Position numbers and translations under genes: made by a program. DNA of 64,000 nucleotides. Origin: Pedobacter sp. Bi126. GTDB taxonomy: Bacteria > Bacteroidota > Bacteroidia > Sphingobacteriales > Sphingobacteriaceae. Location: assembly GCF_918698245.1 (NCBI RefSeq), contig NZ_CAKKMS010000002.1, positions 744,001 through 808,000 of the forward strand. Direction: 5' to 3'. This document shows, piece by piece, positions 25,148 through 33,369 of this stretch; the stretch's first letter is position 1; every line of letters starts with the position of its first letter. The notes under the pieces are model-generated. The model was not told where the DNA came from and did not search any database. It saw nothing but the letters and a program-made list of their open reading frames with translations.

Positions 25148-26437
25148 TTATCGTAAAACCGCTTTACTTACTTTTAAAAGTGCTTGTCCGGCCAAATAAA
25201 CATCTTCGAAAGAGTTATAAAGAGGGACTGCGCTTAAGCGGATCACATCAGGTTCGCGCCAATCGCCAAGTATGTGGTTAGCCATTAAGCCATCAAAAAT
25301 CTGTTTACCATTACGTTGCGCGATAATGGATAGTTGCGCCCCTCTGTCTTTAGCTACTTTAGGTGTAATGATTTTATATTGCATTATACCTAGTTCCTTA
25401 TTTACTTCATTTATAATAAATTCAAGATATGCAGTTAAACTAATACTTTTATTTCTTAACGGTTCAATGAAACCTGCTTCTTCAAAAATCTGAAGCGAAG
25501 CGTGGTATAAAGCCATTGGCATTACTTGTGTGCAGCTTACCTGCCAGCCGTCTGCCCCAGCTTCTGGAATAAAGCCTTTTTCCATTTTAAAACGTTTGCT
25601 TTCCTGATAACCCCACCATCCTGCAAAGCGGTTCAATTCGGTATTGCTGAAATGTTTTTCATGAACAAAGATTCCGCTTATTCCCCCCGGACCTGAATTT
25701 TGATATTTGTATGAGCACCAGCAAGCAAAATCTACACCCCAGTCGTGAAGCTTTACTGGAACGTTGCCTGCTGCATGGGCCAGGTCCCAGCCTACGATTG
25801 CACCGATTTCATGCCCCGTTTTCGTAATGGTTTCCATATCGTACCATTGACCGGTGTAATAGTTTATTCCACCAAATAAAACCAAAGCAATCTCATCTGC
25901 ATTTTCTTTGATTTTAGCTAAGATATCTTCAGTATGGAGTATTTCTTCGCCTTCATTAGGAAAAACCTCTATAATCGCTTCTTTTGGGTCGAAACCATGA
26001 AATCTTACCTGGCTTTCTATTGCGTATTGATCAGATGGAAATGCGCCGCCTTCCATGATGATCTTAAATCGTTTACCTTTAGGCTGATAAAAGCTAACCA
26101 TTAATAAATGGAGGTTTACAGTTAAGGTATTCATCGGACAAACTTCCGATGGTAATGCGCCAACAATCGGGGCCATTAACTTTTTGAGAGCCTTGTGGTA
26201 GAACATCCAGGGTTCGTTTCCATCAAACCAGCCCTCTACTGCATAGTTGGCCCAGTTGTTAAGCTGGCCTTTTAAAACTTCGCTGGAAACTTTAGGTTGA
26301 AGCCCTAATGAGTTGCCACACAGGTAAATAAAATCTTTCCCTTTGTGGTTTGGAAATAAGAACTGAGACCTGAAATCATGCAGCTGATCGGCTTGGTCTT
26401 GTGTTTGCGCAAATAATAAGTTGTTTTCAAAATTCAT
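25148..26437 (-). CDS. kynU: Kynureninase
   Basis: The 429-residue PLP enzyme cleaves kynurenine to anthranilate and alanine in tryptophan breakdown. The PLP lysine is in 'WCSYKYQNSGPGG' and the family segment 'GWDLAHAAGNVPVKLHDW' is intact; the N-terminal 'FIYLCGNSLGLQPK' is also typical. An upstream in-frame start at 26488 would add 17 odd residues; the ATG at 26437 (MNFENNLL) fits family length. No kynA or kynB gene is in the window, so it is an isolated gene of the pathway. Confidence 0.94.
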   Translation of the reverse strand: MNFENNLLFAQTQDQADQLHDFRSQFLFPNHKGKDFIYLCGNSLGLQPKVSSEVLKGQLNNWANYAVEGWFDGNEPWMFYHKALKKLMAPIVGALPSEVCPMNTLTVNLHLLMVSFYQPKGKRFKIIMEGGAFPSDQYAIESQVRFHGFDPKEAIIEVFPNEGEEILHTEDILAKIKENADEIALVLFGGINYYTGQWYDMETITKTGHEIGAIVGWDLAHAAGNVPVKLHDWGVDFACWCSYKYQNSGPGGISGIFVHEKHFSNTELNRFAGWWGYQESKRFKMEKGFIPEAGADGWQVSCTQVMPMALYHASLQIFEEAGFIEPLRNKSISLTAYLEFIINEVNKELGIMQYKIITPKVAKDRGAQLSIIAQRNGKQIFDGLMANHILGDWREPDVIRLSAVPLYNSFEDVYLAGQALLKVSKAVLR

Positions 26438-26502
26438 TGCCTCAATAATACAAAAAAAGCAGATATTGTTTCCAAACCTGCATTTCAATTTATGTTATTT
26501 TA

Positions 26503-27108
26503 TCAAACCTTGTTTGGCTTGCTCACATATTTATTGCCTTTAACAAAGAACCGCCATGGTAATAAAGCATGCTCTTTTGCGTATGCAATGCCTACGCGAG
26601 GTGTGGCGGCAATATCTTCATCTAAGTAGCGGATAGCATGATCCTCGATCCAGATCTCATCTCCGGTTAGATTTTTGGCGTTAAAAGTTTTATCTATTCC
26701 CAGTGCTTTTGCGGCAGAGCCTGGGCCAGCCGAAATAGCACCCTTTGTATGCGGCATATTTCTACGCTGCTCAATAATGTCGATCCCAACCAAAGGTTCT
26801 ATCCCCCTGATTAAAACAGCATGCGGGTCGTTTTCTTTCGAACTTACAATATTGAAGAGGTTGTGCATGCCATAACAAAGATATACATAGGCAATGCCTC
26901 CATTGCTATACATCGTTTCTGTTCGGTTGGTTCTGCGGCCGCCGTAAGCATGCGAAGCTTTATCCTTTACACCAAAATAAGCTTCGGTTTCGACGATGAT
27001 GCCTGCGGTGATTTCGTCGTCAATTTTGGTATAGAGTATTTTGCCTAACAGATCTTTAGCCAGGCTAACCACGTCTTCATTTAGATAATATTCTTCTTTT
27101 AGTTTCAA
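26503..27108 (-). CDS. Alkyladenine DNA glycosylase (3-methyladenine glycosylase, AAG/Mpg family)
   Basis: The 201-residue base-excision enzyme removes alkylated purines and hypoxanthine. Family motifs are 'ITAGIIVETEAYFGVKDKAS', with the catalytic Glu, 'NGGIAYVYLCYGMHNLFNIV' and 'AISAGPGSAAKALGID'. Length is typical. It lies 12 bp after the methionine-sulfoxide reductase gene on the same strand; both are damage-repair genes and probably share a transcript. Confidence 0.94.
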   Translation of the reverse strand: MKLKEEYYLNEDVVSLAKDLLGKILYTKIDDEITAGIIVETEAYFGVKDKASHAYGGRRTNRTETMYSNGGIAYVYLCYGMHNLFNIVSSKENDPHAVLIRGIEPLVGIDIIEQRRNMPHTKGAISAGPGSAAKALGIDKTFNAKNLTGDEIWIEDHAIRYLDEDIAATPRVGIAYAKEHALLPWRFFVKGNKYVSKPNKV

Positions 27109-27120
27109 TATCTTAATTAA

Positions 27121-27600
27121 CTATCTGTTTAATATAATTGATATAACTTGCTCTAAATAAGTTTTATCTGTTTCATCAAATTTATTTAACACTTCGCTGT
27201 CTACATCTAAAACGCCTATCACTTCACCATTAACAATTAATGGCAAGACAATTTCTGATTTAGAAGCAGATGCACAGGCAATGTGACCAGGAAATTCTTC
27301 AACATCTGGAACGATAATGGTTTCTGCCTGTTGCCAAGAGGCCCCACATACTCCTTTTCCTTTTTTAATCCGCGTACAGGCTACCGGCCCTTGAAATGGG
27401 CCCAATACCAGTTCACCTTGCTTTACCAGATAGAAACCTACCCAAAACCAGTTAAACTGTTCTTTAAGTGCTGCTGCAACATTCGCCAAGTTTGCGATGA
27501 AATCGGTTTCACCGTAAAGTAAAGCTTCTATCTGAGGGATAATCGATTGATATTGCTCTTCCTTTGATGTATTTCTGGTGATGGTTAAATCTTCTGCCAT
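27121..27600 (-). CDS. Free methionine-(R)-sulfoxide reductase (GAF domain)
   Basis: The 159-residue single-GAF-domain enzyme reduces free methionine-R-sulfoxide with thioredoxin. The three family cysteines are present: 'GPFQGPVACTRI', 'GKGVCGASW' and 'GHIACASASKSEIVLP', equivalent to the E. coli fRMsr triad. 'GVLDVDSEVLNKFDETD' is the conserved end. The start at 27600 (MAEDLT) fits better than an upstream ATG at 27621. Confidence 0.94.
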   Translation of the reverse strand: MAEDLTITRNTSKEEQYQSIIPQIEALLYGETDFIANLANVAAALKEQFNWFWVGFYLVKQGELVLGPFQGPVACTRIKKGKGVCGASWQQAETIIVPDVEEFPGHIACASASKSEIVLPLIVNGEVIGVLDVDSEVLNKFDETDKTYLEQVISIILNR

Positions 27601-27731
27601 TTTTTTTATTTCTATAATCAAAGTTAATTATGATTTGTGAGATGTAAGGCAATAGTGAATTTTAATGACGAAAATTTGAATGACAACCTATCCTTAAAAT
27701 CCTTAGTTTTGGCATCAATAACCGTGAGTTT

Positions 27732-28421
27732 ATGATTGTAGCCTTAACCATTACCAAATTCCGTGGCCTTACCGTTCCTTTTGCATTTGTAGGGATGGCT
27801 ATTTTACGGTTACCATTGTGGTTAAATAAAAGATGCAGGTTCTGGAAGTTAATGGGGAGCGGAAAAGATGCTCAGGTAGATTTAGCTCCTGATTATAAAC
27901 ATTGGGCCGTGCTTACCACCTGGGATAACCGGAGCGATTGTGATGTTTTTTATCGTAATTCTTTTGTGCTGAAATGGTTTGGTTTCTTTGGGATTGAAAG
28001 TTTTACCATCTTATTAAACCCTTTATCCAGTCATGGCTTATGGTCAGCAGTAGAGCCATTTAAGACTGATAAAATAGGCAATACCCATACAGGTAAGATT
28101 GCCGTAATTACAAGGGCGGCGATTAAATTTAATAAGTTAAAAGAATTTAGGCAGAATATTAAAAGAGCAGCTGATGCTATGCGAACTGCCCCAGGTTTTA
28201 TCTTGTCGGCAGGTATTGGCGAAAATCCATTTTTCGATCAGGCTACCTTTTCGATCTGGGCCGATGCGGATAGTATGAAAAACTATGCTTATAAATCTTT
28301 TGATCATTCGGATGTAATTAAACTTACCAGGGAGCGCGAATGGTACAAGGAAGAGTTGTTTGCCCGGTTCTCGATTATAGATAGCTGGGGCACGCTTAAT
28401 GGCGTATCTGTTGAATTATAA
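27732..28421 (+). CDS. Spheroidene monooxygenase (CrtA)-like protein
   Basis: The 229-residue protein resembles CrtA-like proteins: 'QATFSIWADADSMKNYAYKS' then 'REREWYKEELFARFSIIDSWG' is the family's C-terminal signature, and the N-terminus 'MIVALTITKFRG' is typical. In phototrophs CrtA adds a keto group to spheroidene, but many non-phototrophic Bacteroidota carry such homologues with no carotenoid genes nearby, as here, so the role is uncertain. A small gene follows 17 bp downstream. Confidence 0.75.
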   Translation: MIVALTITKFRGLTVPFAFVGMAILRLPLWLNKRCRFWKLMGSGKDAQVDLAPDYKHWAVLTTWDNRSDCDVFYRNSFVLKWFGFFGIESFTILLNPLSSHGLWSAVEPFKTDKIGNTHTGKIAVITRAAIKFNKLKEFRQNIKRAADAMRTAPGFILSAGIGENPFFDQATFSIWADADSMKNYAYKSFDHSDVIKLTREREWYKEELFARFSIIDSWGTLNGVSVEL

Positions 28422-28438
28422 ATAAAAATATAAAATAA

Positions 28439-28690
28439 ATGAGAGTAGTAGCAGAACTTCCGCATCCGGAATGTAAGATTACCATTTTTTCGATGAATCA
28501 AAAATACATTGTAAAGTTTGAGCAGGGTACCTTTGAGCAAAGTTATAAACTTGCAGAGCTTGACCTGAGTGGAGGTGGTGTTAACGATGTGTTTGAAATT
28601 ATTGATGAAGAATTTATCCAAGCCGTAGTGGCGCGATTCAAGCTAATGCGTTCTGATTTTACCGCTGCATATAACAGGCATCAGTATTAA
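28439..28690 (+). CDS. Small conserved-type hypothetical protein
   Basis: This 83-residue soluble protein is not recognised. It is a mixed alpha/beta sequence ('CKITIFSMNQKYIVKFEQG', then a helical end 'DEEFIQAVVARFKLM'), with no signal peptide or membrane segment. Codon use is like its neighbours and it follows the CrtA-like gene by 17 bp, so it is probably real and co-transcribed. Confidence 0.65.
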   Translation: MRVVAELPHPECKITIFSMNQKYIVKFEQGTFEQSYKLAELDLSGGGVNDVFEIIDEEFIQAVVARFKLMRSDFTAAYNRHQY

Positions 28691-28997
28691 TAACTTAACC
28701 TATGTAAGTTGCTGATTACTAGTTAATTTAATAGTTTATCGAAATTATATTTTGATTTTAAAGCCACTATTCACTACTAGCAACGTACTTAATATCAGTT
28801 TTTATTTAAGTGATTTAAGATAACTTACTGATATACTTGTTGTTAAATTTATAAACAAAATATAATTCTGAGTACTTATTTTACCAAATAAATGGGAGGT
28901 TTGAACTTTATTCATCATATAATGAACAATATCTATTGTTTTGTAACCCTAAAATAAATTCATGGTGACAAACCTCTTTCTAGGCTACTTAACTTAA

Positions 28998-29029
28998 AAT
29001 AGATTTCTCGGCTGCGCTCGAAATGACGG
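28998..29029. repeat. Dispersed repeat, family B half-element
   Basis: 'aatagatttctcggc' followed by 'ctcgaaatgacgg' matches the right half of the 89-bp element at 21710-21798. Confidence 0.6.
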
Positions 29030-29128
29030 ATCATGGGATTGATCCTTTCGTAAATGAATCTTTAATAAAAATGCGCATAAATGAAATAATATATTCATCT
29101 GTGCGCACTTATTGCTTAAGGGTGGAAA

Positions 29129-29155
29129 AATCCTGAAACATGTTCAGGATGACGA
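29129..29155. repeat. Dispersed palindrome, family A, reversed copy
   Basis: 'aatcctgaaacatg' followed by 'ttcaggatgacg' is the reverse complement of the copies at 20114 and 41246, with one loop change. Confidence 0.7.
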
Positions 29156-29201
29156 GTTATGGAACGTTCCGTGTATTCCGTGTTTCAGTGGCTAAAACTT
29201 A

Positions 29202-29537
29202 TTAAGAAATCACTGTATCGTGTACCACCACCCGGTACCAGTTATTAGAGAATTTTTCTACAGCATCTAAATGTACTTTATCTTCCTGGTAGGCATTATG
29301 GTCTGCAATGTTGGCAAAGGTAATGGTTAACGAATAGGTAAAGGAGTTATCGGTAACAGGACGCACAGGCGTACCTGCTGCTAAGCCGTAACTTAATGTT
29401 TTAATATATTTTATAGGTTTTAAACTTTCGAAGAAGTTAGTGAAATCTGCGATCTCGGTTTTGGTTAGTTGAGGTTTTAACCAGAACATTACGAAGTGTT
29501 GGATCTGTCCTTTATCTACGGTTTGGGTTTCTATCAT
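29202..29537 (-). CDS. Dabb-family (stress-responsive A/B barrel) protein
   Basis: The 111-residue protein has the Dabb fold: 'QIQHFVMFWLKPQLTKTEI' and 'SFTYSLTITFANIADHNAYQ' then 'HLDAVEKFSNNWYRVVVHD'. Dabb proteins are small dimeric ferredoxin-like barrels of diverse, often unknown function. An ATG at 29582 lies in frame, but the upstream terminator overlaps that extension, so the start is placed at 29537. Confidence 0.85.
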   Translation of the reverse strand: MIETQTVDKGQIQHFVMFWLKPQLTKTEIADFTNFFESLKPIKYIKTLSYGLAAGTPVRPVTDNSFTYSLTITFANIADHNAYQEDKVHLDAVEKFSNNWYRVVVHDTVIS

Positions 29538-29574
29538 GGTTCTTTTTTCGTTAAATATATAAATCATTTTTTTT

Positions 29575-29612
29575 TTGCACAAAAAAAGCCCCGATGTAAA
29601 TCGGGACTTTAA
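29575..29612 (-). terminator. Intrinsic terminator after the Gly-zipper lipoprotein gene
   Basis: On the minus strand 'aaagtcccgat' pairs with 'atcggggcttt' around 'ttac' and runs into seven T residues. It lies 20 bases past the stop of the lipoprotein gene at 29632. Confidence 0.85.
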
Positions 29613-29631
29613 ATATCTTTAAAAACCTTTT

Positions 29632-30138
29632 TTAGTTTTTAGGCTGTACACGGCCAGATTTTCTGTCTTCACCTCTACCGATTAAATAACCACCACCAGC
29701 TCCAACTAATCCACCAATAATGGCACCTCTTCCTTTTTTCTTATCAATTAAAGCACCACCAACCGCTCCGGCCGCACCACCAATAACTGCCCCTTTGGCT
29801 GCATCGCTCCAACCTTTTTTCTTAGCTGTTGGTTGCGCGCCACCATAAGCACCGCTAGAACTACCACTAGAAGTACCGCCTGAGCTAGCATATGATCTAG
29901 ATGAGCTTGCTCTTCTTGCTGCAGCTAATTCTGCCTGGTGTTTAGCTTCTTTTTCCTGCTCCGCTTTTGCAACCTCGGCTTTTTTAAAGCTATCTAACCT
30001 TAAACTATCTTTAACTGCCTTAATAGCCAGTTGTTTTTCAGCTTGTTGTTGTTTTAATGCCGCTTCTTCTTTTGCCTTGTTATTACAAGCAAATAAAACT
30101 GAAGAACTTAATGCGATTACTACCAATATCTTTTTCAT
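29632..30138 (-). CDS. Gly-zipper (YMGG-like) lipoprotein
   Basis: The 168-residue protein has a lipoprotein signal ending 'SVLFAC'. A highly charged Lys/Glu/Gln helix (about 25-75) probably forms a coiled coil, followed by a Ser/Gly-rich linker. The C-terminal Gly-zipper (about 115-160) reads 'GAVIGGAAGAVGGALI' then 'GAIIGGLVGAGGGYLIG', the pattern of YMGG/Rick_17kDa-type envelope proteins. The role is envelope-related but unknown. Confidence 0.82.
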   Translation of the reverse strand: MKKILVVIALSSSVLFACNNKAKEEAALKQQQAEKQLAIKAVKDSLRLDSFKKAEVAKAEQEKEAKHQAELAAARRASSSRSYASSGGTSSGSSSGAYGGAQPTAKKKGWSDAAKGAVIGGAAGAVGGALIDKKKGRGAIIGGLVGAGGGYLIGRGEDRKSGRVQPKN

Positions 30139-30266
30139 AACTCTTAATTTAATATGACGCTTGTTTAGCTACCTAACCTCGCTAAACAGGTTTCAATGGA
30201 TTGTGTGATTTAGTTAATTACCAATACTAAAGAAAAAATGATGCCAAAATGTTTTAATTGGATAAA

Positions 30267-30992
30267 TTATTCTAATAAATCTATATACCAGAAGCCAGAA
30301 AGCGCTGTGGTTGAACAAGGTGAATCCTCATTAGCAGTTGTTTTACTTGGTGCGTTATAAGTTCTGAATACCTTCTCTCCAGTAGTGAAAGTGATTTTAT
30401 TCCTGAAAATTGGTCCTTCAAATGCGAAGGTATGAAACTCTCCGTTTTCGCCGCAGGGATCAATATTTGCAGGTAATTGATCAATTAAATCATGACTAAT
30501 TACTTTTCCACAGAAATTTTCGAGAATTTGCTGCGTACAAACAATGATGGTTTTATAGTTCAGGTTTAGGAATTCTTCAATTAAATGTTGTGTATCTTTT
30601 TTCCAAAGCGGAAAAATAGCCTTAAGCCCAATTTCTGCTAATTTATTTTCACGATAATTACGTAAGTCCTCTAAAAAAATATCACCAAAAATAGAATGGG
30701 TAATACCCTCCTCCTTAAATTTAGAAAGATGATGCTTCATAGTACTGTCGTAGGTTTCCATATCGGGCATTTCGCCCAAACGGATCTGATACAGTGGGAT
30801 ACCAATGCTTTCGGCCTGTTTAATCAGTAAAGCTTCTCTAACGCCATGCATCGAAACACGGTTGTATTTTTCGGTAACTGTAGTAATCAGGTAACGAATT
30901 TCGATAGTAGGATCTTGTAAGGCATAGTGTAAGGCCAATGTACTGTCTTTACCACCGCTCCAATTAAAAATGCAAAGCTTTTTATCTGGCAT
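30267..30992 (-). CDS. PP-loop ATPase, diphthine-ammonia ligase family
   Basis: The 241-residue protein starts with the PP-loop 'NWSGGKDSTLALHYAL' and has 'HSIFGDIFLEDLRNYRE' and 'FPLWKKDTQHLIEEFL', the pattern of the eukaryotic Dph6/archaeal MJ0570 family. Bacteria lack diphthamide, so the substrate here must differ. Its first 11 bases overlap the sirtuin gene, so the two are coupled. The group sits downstream of a B12 transport locus, which hints at, but does not prove, a link to cobalamin or its side chains. Confidence 0.82.
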   Translation of the reverse strand: MPDKKLCIFNWSGGKDSTLALHYALQDPTIEIRYLITTVTEKYNRVSMHGVREALLIKQAESIGIPLYQIRLGEMPDMETYDSTMKHHLSKFKEEGITHSIFGDIFLEDLRNYRENKLAEIGLKAIFPLWKKDTQHLIEEFLNLNYKTIIVCTQQILENFCGKVISHDLIDQLPANIDPCGENGEFHTFAFEGPIFRNKITFTTGEKVFRTYNAPSKTTANEDSPCSTTALSGFWYIDLLE

Positions 30993-31668
30993 TGGCTAAT
31001 ATTTCTTTTAATTCCGTAATGCCTTCTACAGCGTTTTTCTCAATGTTGATCACGTTTTTATAACGTTTTACATCGGGCGTTCTTGGATCGATAATGTATT
31101 TGTCGACAAAGGAAGGCACAAAATCGATTAAGCCTGCCGCCGGATAAACGGCCAATGAAGTTCCGATCAGTACAAACAAGTCTGCCTGTTTGCAAAGTTT
31201 AGCGGCTACCTCTATCATGGGTACAGCTTCGCCAAACCAAACTACATGCGGCCGAAGTTGAGAGCCCAGCTCACAAAGCTCGCCCATTTTGATTTCCGAA
31301 CCAACGATTGGATAAGTTAAATCAGCTTTTCTATCTGATTGAGACTTGGTAATAACGCCATGAAGATGGGTAACTTTGGTAGAACCTGCTCTTTCATGTA
31401 AGTCATCAATGTTTTGGGTAATAATTTCAACGTCGAAGTCTTTTTCCAGCTCGGCAAGCACCTGATGAGCCAGATTTGGTTTAGCGGCTAAAACCTGTCT
31501 TCTCCTTTCATTATAAAACTCTTGCACCAATTCGGGATTTCTTTCCCAGGCCTCGGGGGTAGCTACATCATAAACATTATAGCCCTCCCATAATCCATCA
31601 GAATCCCTAAATGTTTTTAACCCACTTTCGGCACTGACCCCTGCTCCTGTTAAAACAACTAATTTCAT
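30982..31668 (-). CDS. Sirtuin NAD-dependent deacylase, zinc cysteines absent
   Basis: The 228-residue SIR2-family enzyme removes acyl groups from lysines using NAD. The NAD site 'TGAGVSAESGLKTFRD' and catalytic 'ITQNIDDLHERAGS' with His in 'HLHGVITK' are intact. 'EFYNERRRQ' gives the Tyr-x-x-Arg pattern of succinyl/malonyl-specific sirtuins such as CobB and SIRT5. The four Zn-binding cysteines usual between 'LHG' and 'LRPHVVWFGE' are missing; only one Cys ('GELCELGS') is there. It overlaps the PP-loop gene and follows the BtuF-like gene by 58 bp or less. Confidence 0.9.
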   Translation of the reverse strand: MKLVVLTGAGVSAESGLKTFRDSDGLWEGYNVYDVATPEAWERNPELVQEFYNERRRQVLAAKPNLAHQVLAELEKDFDVEIITQNIDDLHERAGSTKVTHLHGVITKSQSDRKADLTYPIVGSEIKMGELCELGSQLRPHVVWFGEAVPMIEVAAKLCKQADLFVLIGTSLAVYPAAGLIDFVPSFVDKYIIDPRTPDVKRYKNVINIEKNAVEGITELKEILANAR

Positions 31669-31674
31669 ATGTGA

Positions 31675-32616
31675 TTACACAGATTTAAATGATTTCACCG
31701 ATTGACTGTGGTTGATGAATTTTTTGGCTATGTTTTCGTCTGCCTTAAATATTTCCGGATGGAACATACAGGCTAAAGCTTCTATACCTTCAACCAGCGT
31801 ACCTACGCTCGGTTGGGTGAACATATCAAAATCGGCAATATAAACCTGATGATTTTTTACTGCCTCAAGGTCTGTCCAGCCTGATTTTGACGTTAACAGC
31901 TCTATTTCTTCCATGCTTCGTTTCATATCAAAACCACATGGTGCGATAACCAAAACCTCTGGGTTATATTTCAGGATTTTATCCCACTGGGTTACAATAG
32001 AGTCGCCACCAGGATTAGATAACATATCAACGCCACCGGCTGCTGCAATCTGAAAAGGAATCCAGTGTCCGCAATTGTATATCGGTTCGATCCATTCCAT
32101 TAGCATAATCCTTTTTAACGGTGCACGGTTTGCCCTAAGCTCATCTAAAATATGATCCGTTTTCTTTTGCAGCCCTGCCAGATAGTTTAACGCTACCTCT
32201 TCCTTCCCTAAAGCCCTGGCAATGGTAATGGCGCAATCGAAAACATCCTGTAAGTTATTTGGCGATAAAGGTACCAGCGTTGGCTGTTTGCTAAGCTTCA
32301 TTACTGCTGTTTCGGTACAAACAGTATCGATGTTGCACACCTCACAAATATCTTGTGTGAAAACCACATCGGGTGCGATGCTTTCCAACAGTGCATCATC
32401 TACCCAATATAAACTTTTGCCCTGTGCTTTTGATGCCGAAAAAATCCGGTCTATTTCGATACTCGAATAGTTTTTGCCTTCTAATATGCAACGTACAACT
32501 TTTGGTTGATCTGCGGCCTCTTTAGGGCATTCGAATGTTACGCCATGCAGGTATTCTTGCAGGCCCATATCGTAAATCATTTTAGTGGCAGCAGGTAAAA
32601 AGGAAACAACTTTCAT
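31675..32616 (-). CDS. BtuF-like cobalamin-binding protein without signal peptide
   Basis: The 313-residue protein has the helical-backbone periplasmic binding fold of BtuF/FecB: 'MKVVSFLPAATKMIYDMGL' with 'ESIAPDVVFTQDICEVCNID' and 'GGVDMLSNPGGDSIV'. The ATG at 32616 gives no signal peptide; the in-frame start at 32685 adds a segment without a normal signal sequence and overlapping the upstream terminator. So it may act in the cytoplasm, unlike BtuF. It also has several Cys residues. No btuC or btuD gene is adjacent. Confidence 0.78.
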   Translation of the reverse strand: MKVVSFLPAATKMIYDMGLQEYLHGVTFECPKEAADQPKVVRCILEGKNYSSIEIDRIFSASKAQGKSLYWVDDALLESIAPDVVFTQDICEVCNIDTVCTETAVMKLSKQPTLVPLSPNNLQDVFDCAITIARALGKEEVALNYLAGLQKKTDHILDELRANRAPLKRIMLMEWIEPIYNCGHWIPFQIAAAGGVDMLSNPGGDSIVTQWDKILKYNPEVLVIAPCGFDMKRSMEEIELLTSKSGWTDLEAVKNHQVYIADFDMFTQPSVGTLVEGIEALACMFHPEIFKADENIAKKFINHSQSVKSFKSV

Positions 32617-32652
32617 TAGGATGTAAAAGGTAAAATGGAATTGATGTTCTAA

Positions 32653-32695
32653 GTTAAAAAAAAATCCTCTTTTGAATCGAATCAAAAGAGGATTT
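32653..32695 (-). terminator. Intrinsic terminator after the DUF6580 gene
   Basis: A 14-bp perfect stem (32662-32675 with 32682-32695, core TCCTCTTTTGA) has a 6-nt loop and an A-run at 32653-32662 that reads as T's on the minus strand. It separates btuB-DUF6580 from the BtuF-like gene. Confidence 0.88.
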
Positions 32696-32742
32696 CTATC
32701 TTGTTTTTACTTGAGTGGTGTTATACCAAACAATGGATCTTT

Positions 32743-33330
32743 CTACAACTCTTGTGTTTGCAGTTTTAATACCGGATATTTTGCTTTTAAGATTTCAAAA
32801 GCGCCAAAAAGCAAAGCACCATAGATTATTGTTCCTTCTAAGAATCTGATCTCGAATGGAATGGCTTTTATTAAGCAATCTATAAAACCATTTAAGTTTT
32901 GCGTATACAATGGGTTTTTATACCATGAACCGATATCACTTACAATCCAATGGATGAATACAATTACGATTGTAGATAGGAATAAGCTGGCAATATTTAC
33001 CTTCTTTAATAAGAAACGACCTGCTAAAACCATTAATGCAATTGCAAGGTATGTCCAAAGTTCTTGAACTAAAAACATATCTACATACTGTTTATAGATG
33101 GTTGTATAAAGTACTAAATCGCTTAAAAACAAACTCAATAGCGGAAAAGCGAATGCTTTAAGGTGATCTTTAAAATATGCTCCTCCAAATAAAGCTACTG
33201 CTCCTATTGATGAAAAATTAGCAAACTTTAATTCATCTGAGTTGAATGTTACCAGCAAACGTAAAGCCGTTATTGCCAATATCATTAACAGCAAAATTAA
33301 AGTGCGTGGATTAAATTTTAAATGAGACAT
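32743..33330 (-). CDS. DUF6580-type membrane protein, B12-linked
   Basis: The 195-residue inner-membrane protein has about five or six helices ('TLILLLMILAITALRLLV', 'NFSSIGAVALFGGAYF', 'LSLFLSDLVLYTTIY', 'FLLKKVNIASLFLSTIVIV'), a layout like ECF-type S components. It lies 39 bp after btuB, downstream of the cobalamin riboswitch, with a terminator behind it. A role in moving cobalamin or a precursor across the inner membrane is a reasonable inference from context only. Confidence 0.75.
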   Translation of the reverse strand: MSHLKFNPRTLILLLMILAITALRLLVTFNSDELKFANFSSIGAVALFGGAYFKDHLKAFAFPLLSLFLSDLVLYTTIYKQYVDMFLVQELWTYLAIALMVLAGRFLLKKVNIASLFLSTIVIVFIHWIVSDIGSWYKNPLYTQNLNGFIDCLIKAIPFEIRFLEGTIIYGALLFGAFEILKAKYPVLKLQTQEL

Positions 33331-33369
33331 GCTATTTCTGGTTAATATTTAAACAAAGTTAAATTTTTA

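Larger units (their letters stand above)
28691..29201. other. Intergenic region with repeat remnants
   Basis: About 510 bases without a gene. The first 280 are very AT-rich with no structure I can name. A family B half-element lies at about 28998-29029 ('tagatttctc' then 'tcgaaatgacg'), and a reversed family A palindrome at 29129-29155. I see no tRNA or riboswitch. Confidence 0.5.

Noticed and set aside
28691..29201. tRNA or insertion-sequence remnant
   Set aside because: No cloverleaf or TPsiC-like segment and no transposase-like frame; only palindromic repeat pieces.
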